From UBA4716 sp036310525 (lineage in GTDB: Bacteria > Bacillota > Clostridia > UBA1381), in NCBI GenBank assembly GCA_036310525.1, contig JAXJRQ010000098.1:1-6601 (forward strand): 6,601 bases of DNA, given 5' to 3'. Numbering within the stretch: position 1 is the first letter of the stretch; each line of letters begins with the position of its first letter. Of this stretch, positions 6,571 through 6,601 are shown piece by piece. The position numbers were made by a program, and so were the translations under genes. The notes below the pieces were generated by a model, which was not told the DNA's origin, made no database searches, and saw nothing but the letters and a program-made list of their open reading frames with translations.

Positions 6571-6601
6571 TAATTGATGCATTAATTTAATGCATCAATT
6601 A
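6571..6601. repeat. Perfect 31-bp palindrome reaching the window edge
   Basis: Arms of 15 bases (6571-6585, TAATTGATGCATTAA, and 6587-6601, its exact reverse complement) flank a single central T at 6586. The symmetry may continue past the window edge. It is AT-rich and has no gene beside it within the window. It could be a dimeric repressor operator, a weak bidirectional terminator, or the end of a repeat. Confidence 0.7.

Overview
The window looks like chromosomal DNA from a low-GC Gram-positive bacterium, most likely a Clostridia member of the gut type (Oscillospiraceae or Lachnospiraceae-like). The grounds are AT-rich intergenic DNA, AGGAGG-type ribosome binding sites, near-consensus housekeeping (sigma-A type) promoters, and protein families common in that class. 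No mobile-element gene, CRISPR array, tRNA or rRNA is visible. The taxonomic call is inference from style, not from a marker gene.

Left third (1-2017, minus strand): two tandem genes for closely similar MATE-family efflux transporters. The promoter-proximal copy (620-1981) is complete. The second copy (from 581 leftwards) runs off the window edge after 193 codons. Where they can be compared, the two copies align without any gap at a constant offset of 1400 bp, and the similarity stops at the start codon. They read from a shared minus-strand promoter in the divergent intergenic region 1982-2197, whose leader contains a perfect 14-bp palindrome.

Middle (2133-4878, plus strand): a strong extended -10 promoter drives a single-gene unit for a calcineurin-like metallophosphoesterase, closed by an intrinsic terminator that overlaps its stop codon. 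A new promoter follows at once and drives a half-size ABC exporter (membrane domain fused to ATPase). Its start has to be placed at 3067, because the more upstream in-frame GTG directly abuts the -10 box.

Right (4922-6417, plus strand): a third plus-strand promoter drives a family I inorganic pyrophosphatase (ppa) and a radical SAM protein of the PflX/COG1313 group (PFL-activating-enzyme-like). The two overlap by one base (TAATG), which suggests translational coupling. The tail (6418-6601) has no gene. It holds an 83-nt foldback element with a perfect 21-bp core stem and a separate perfect 31-bp palindrome that reaches the window edge.

Taken together this is a housekeeping and transport neighbourhood of small independent transcription units, not a recognisable new multi-gene system. 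The least explained items are the two palindromic structures at the right end, the duplicated MATE pair with its palindromic leader, and the coupling of pyrophosphatase to an uncharacterised radical SAM protein.
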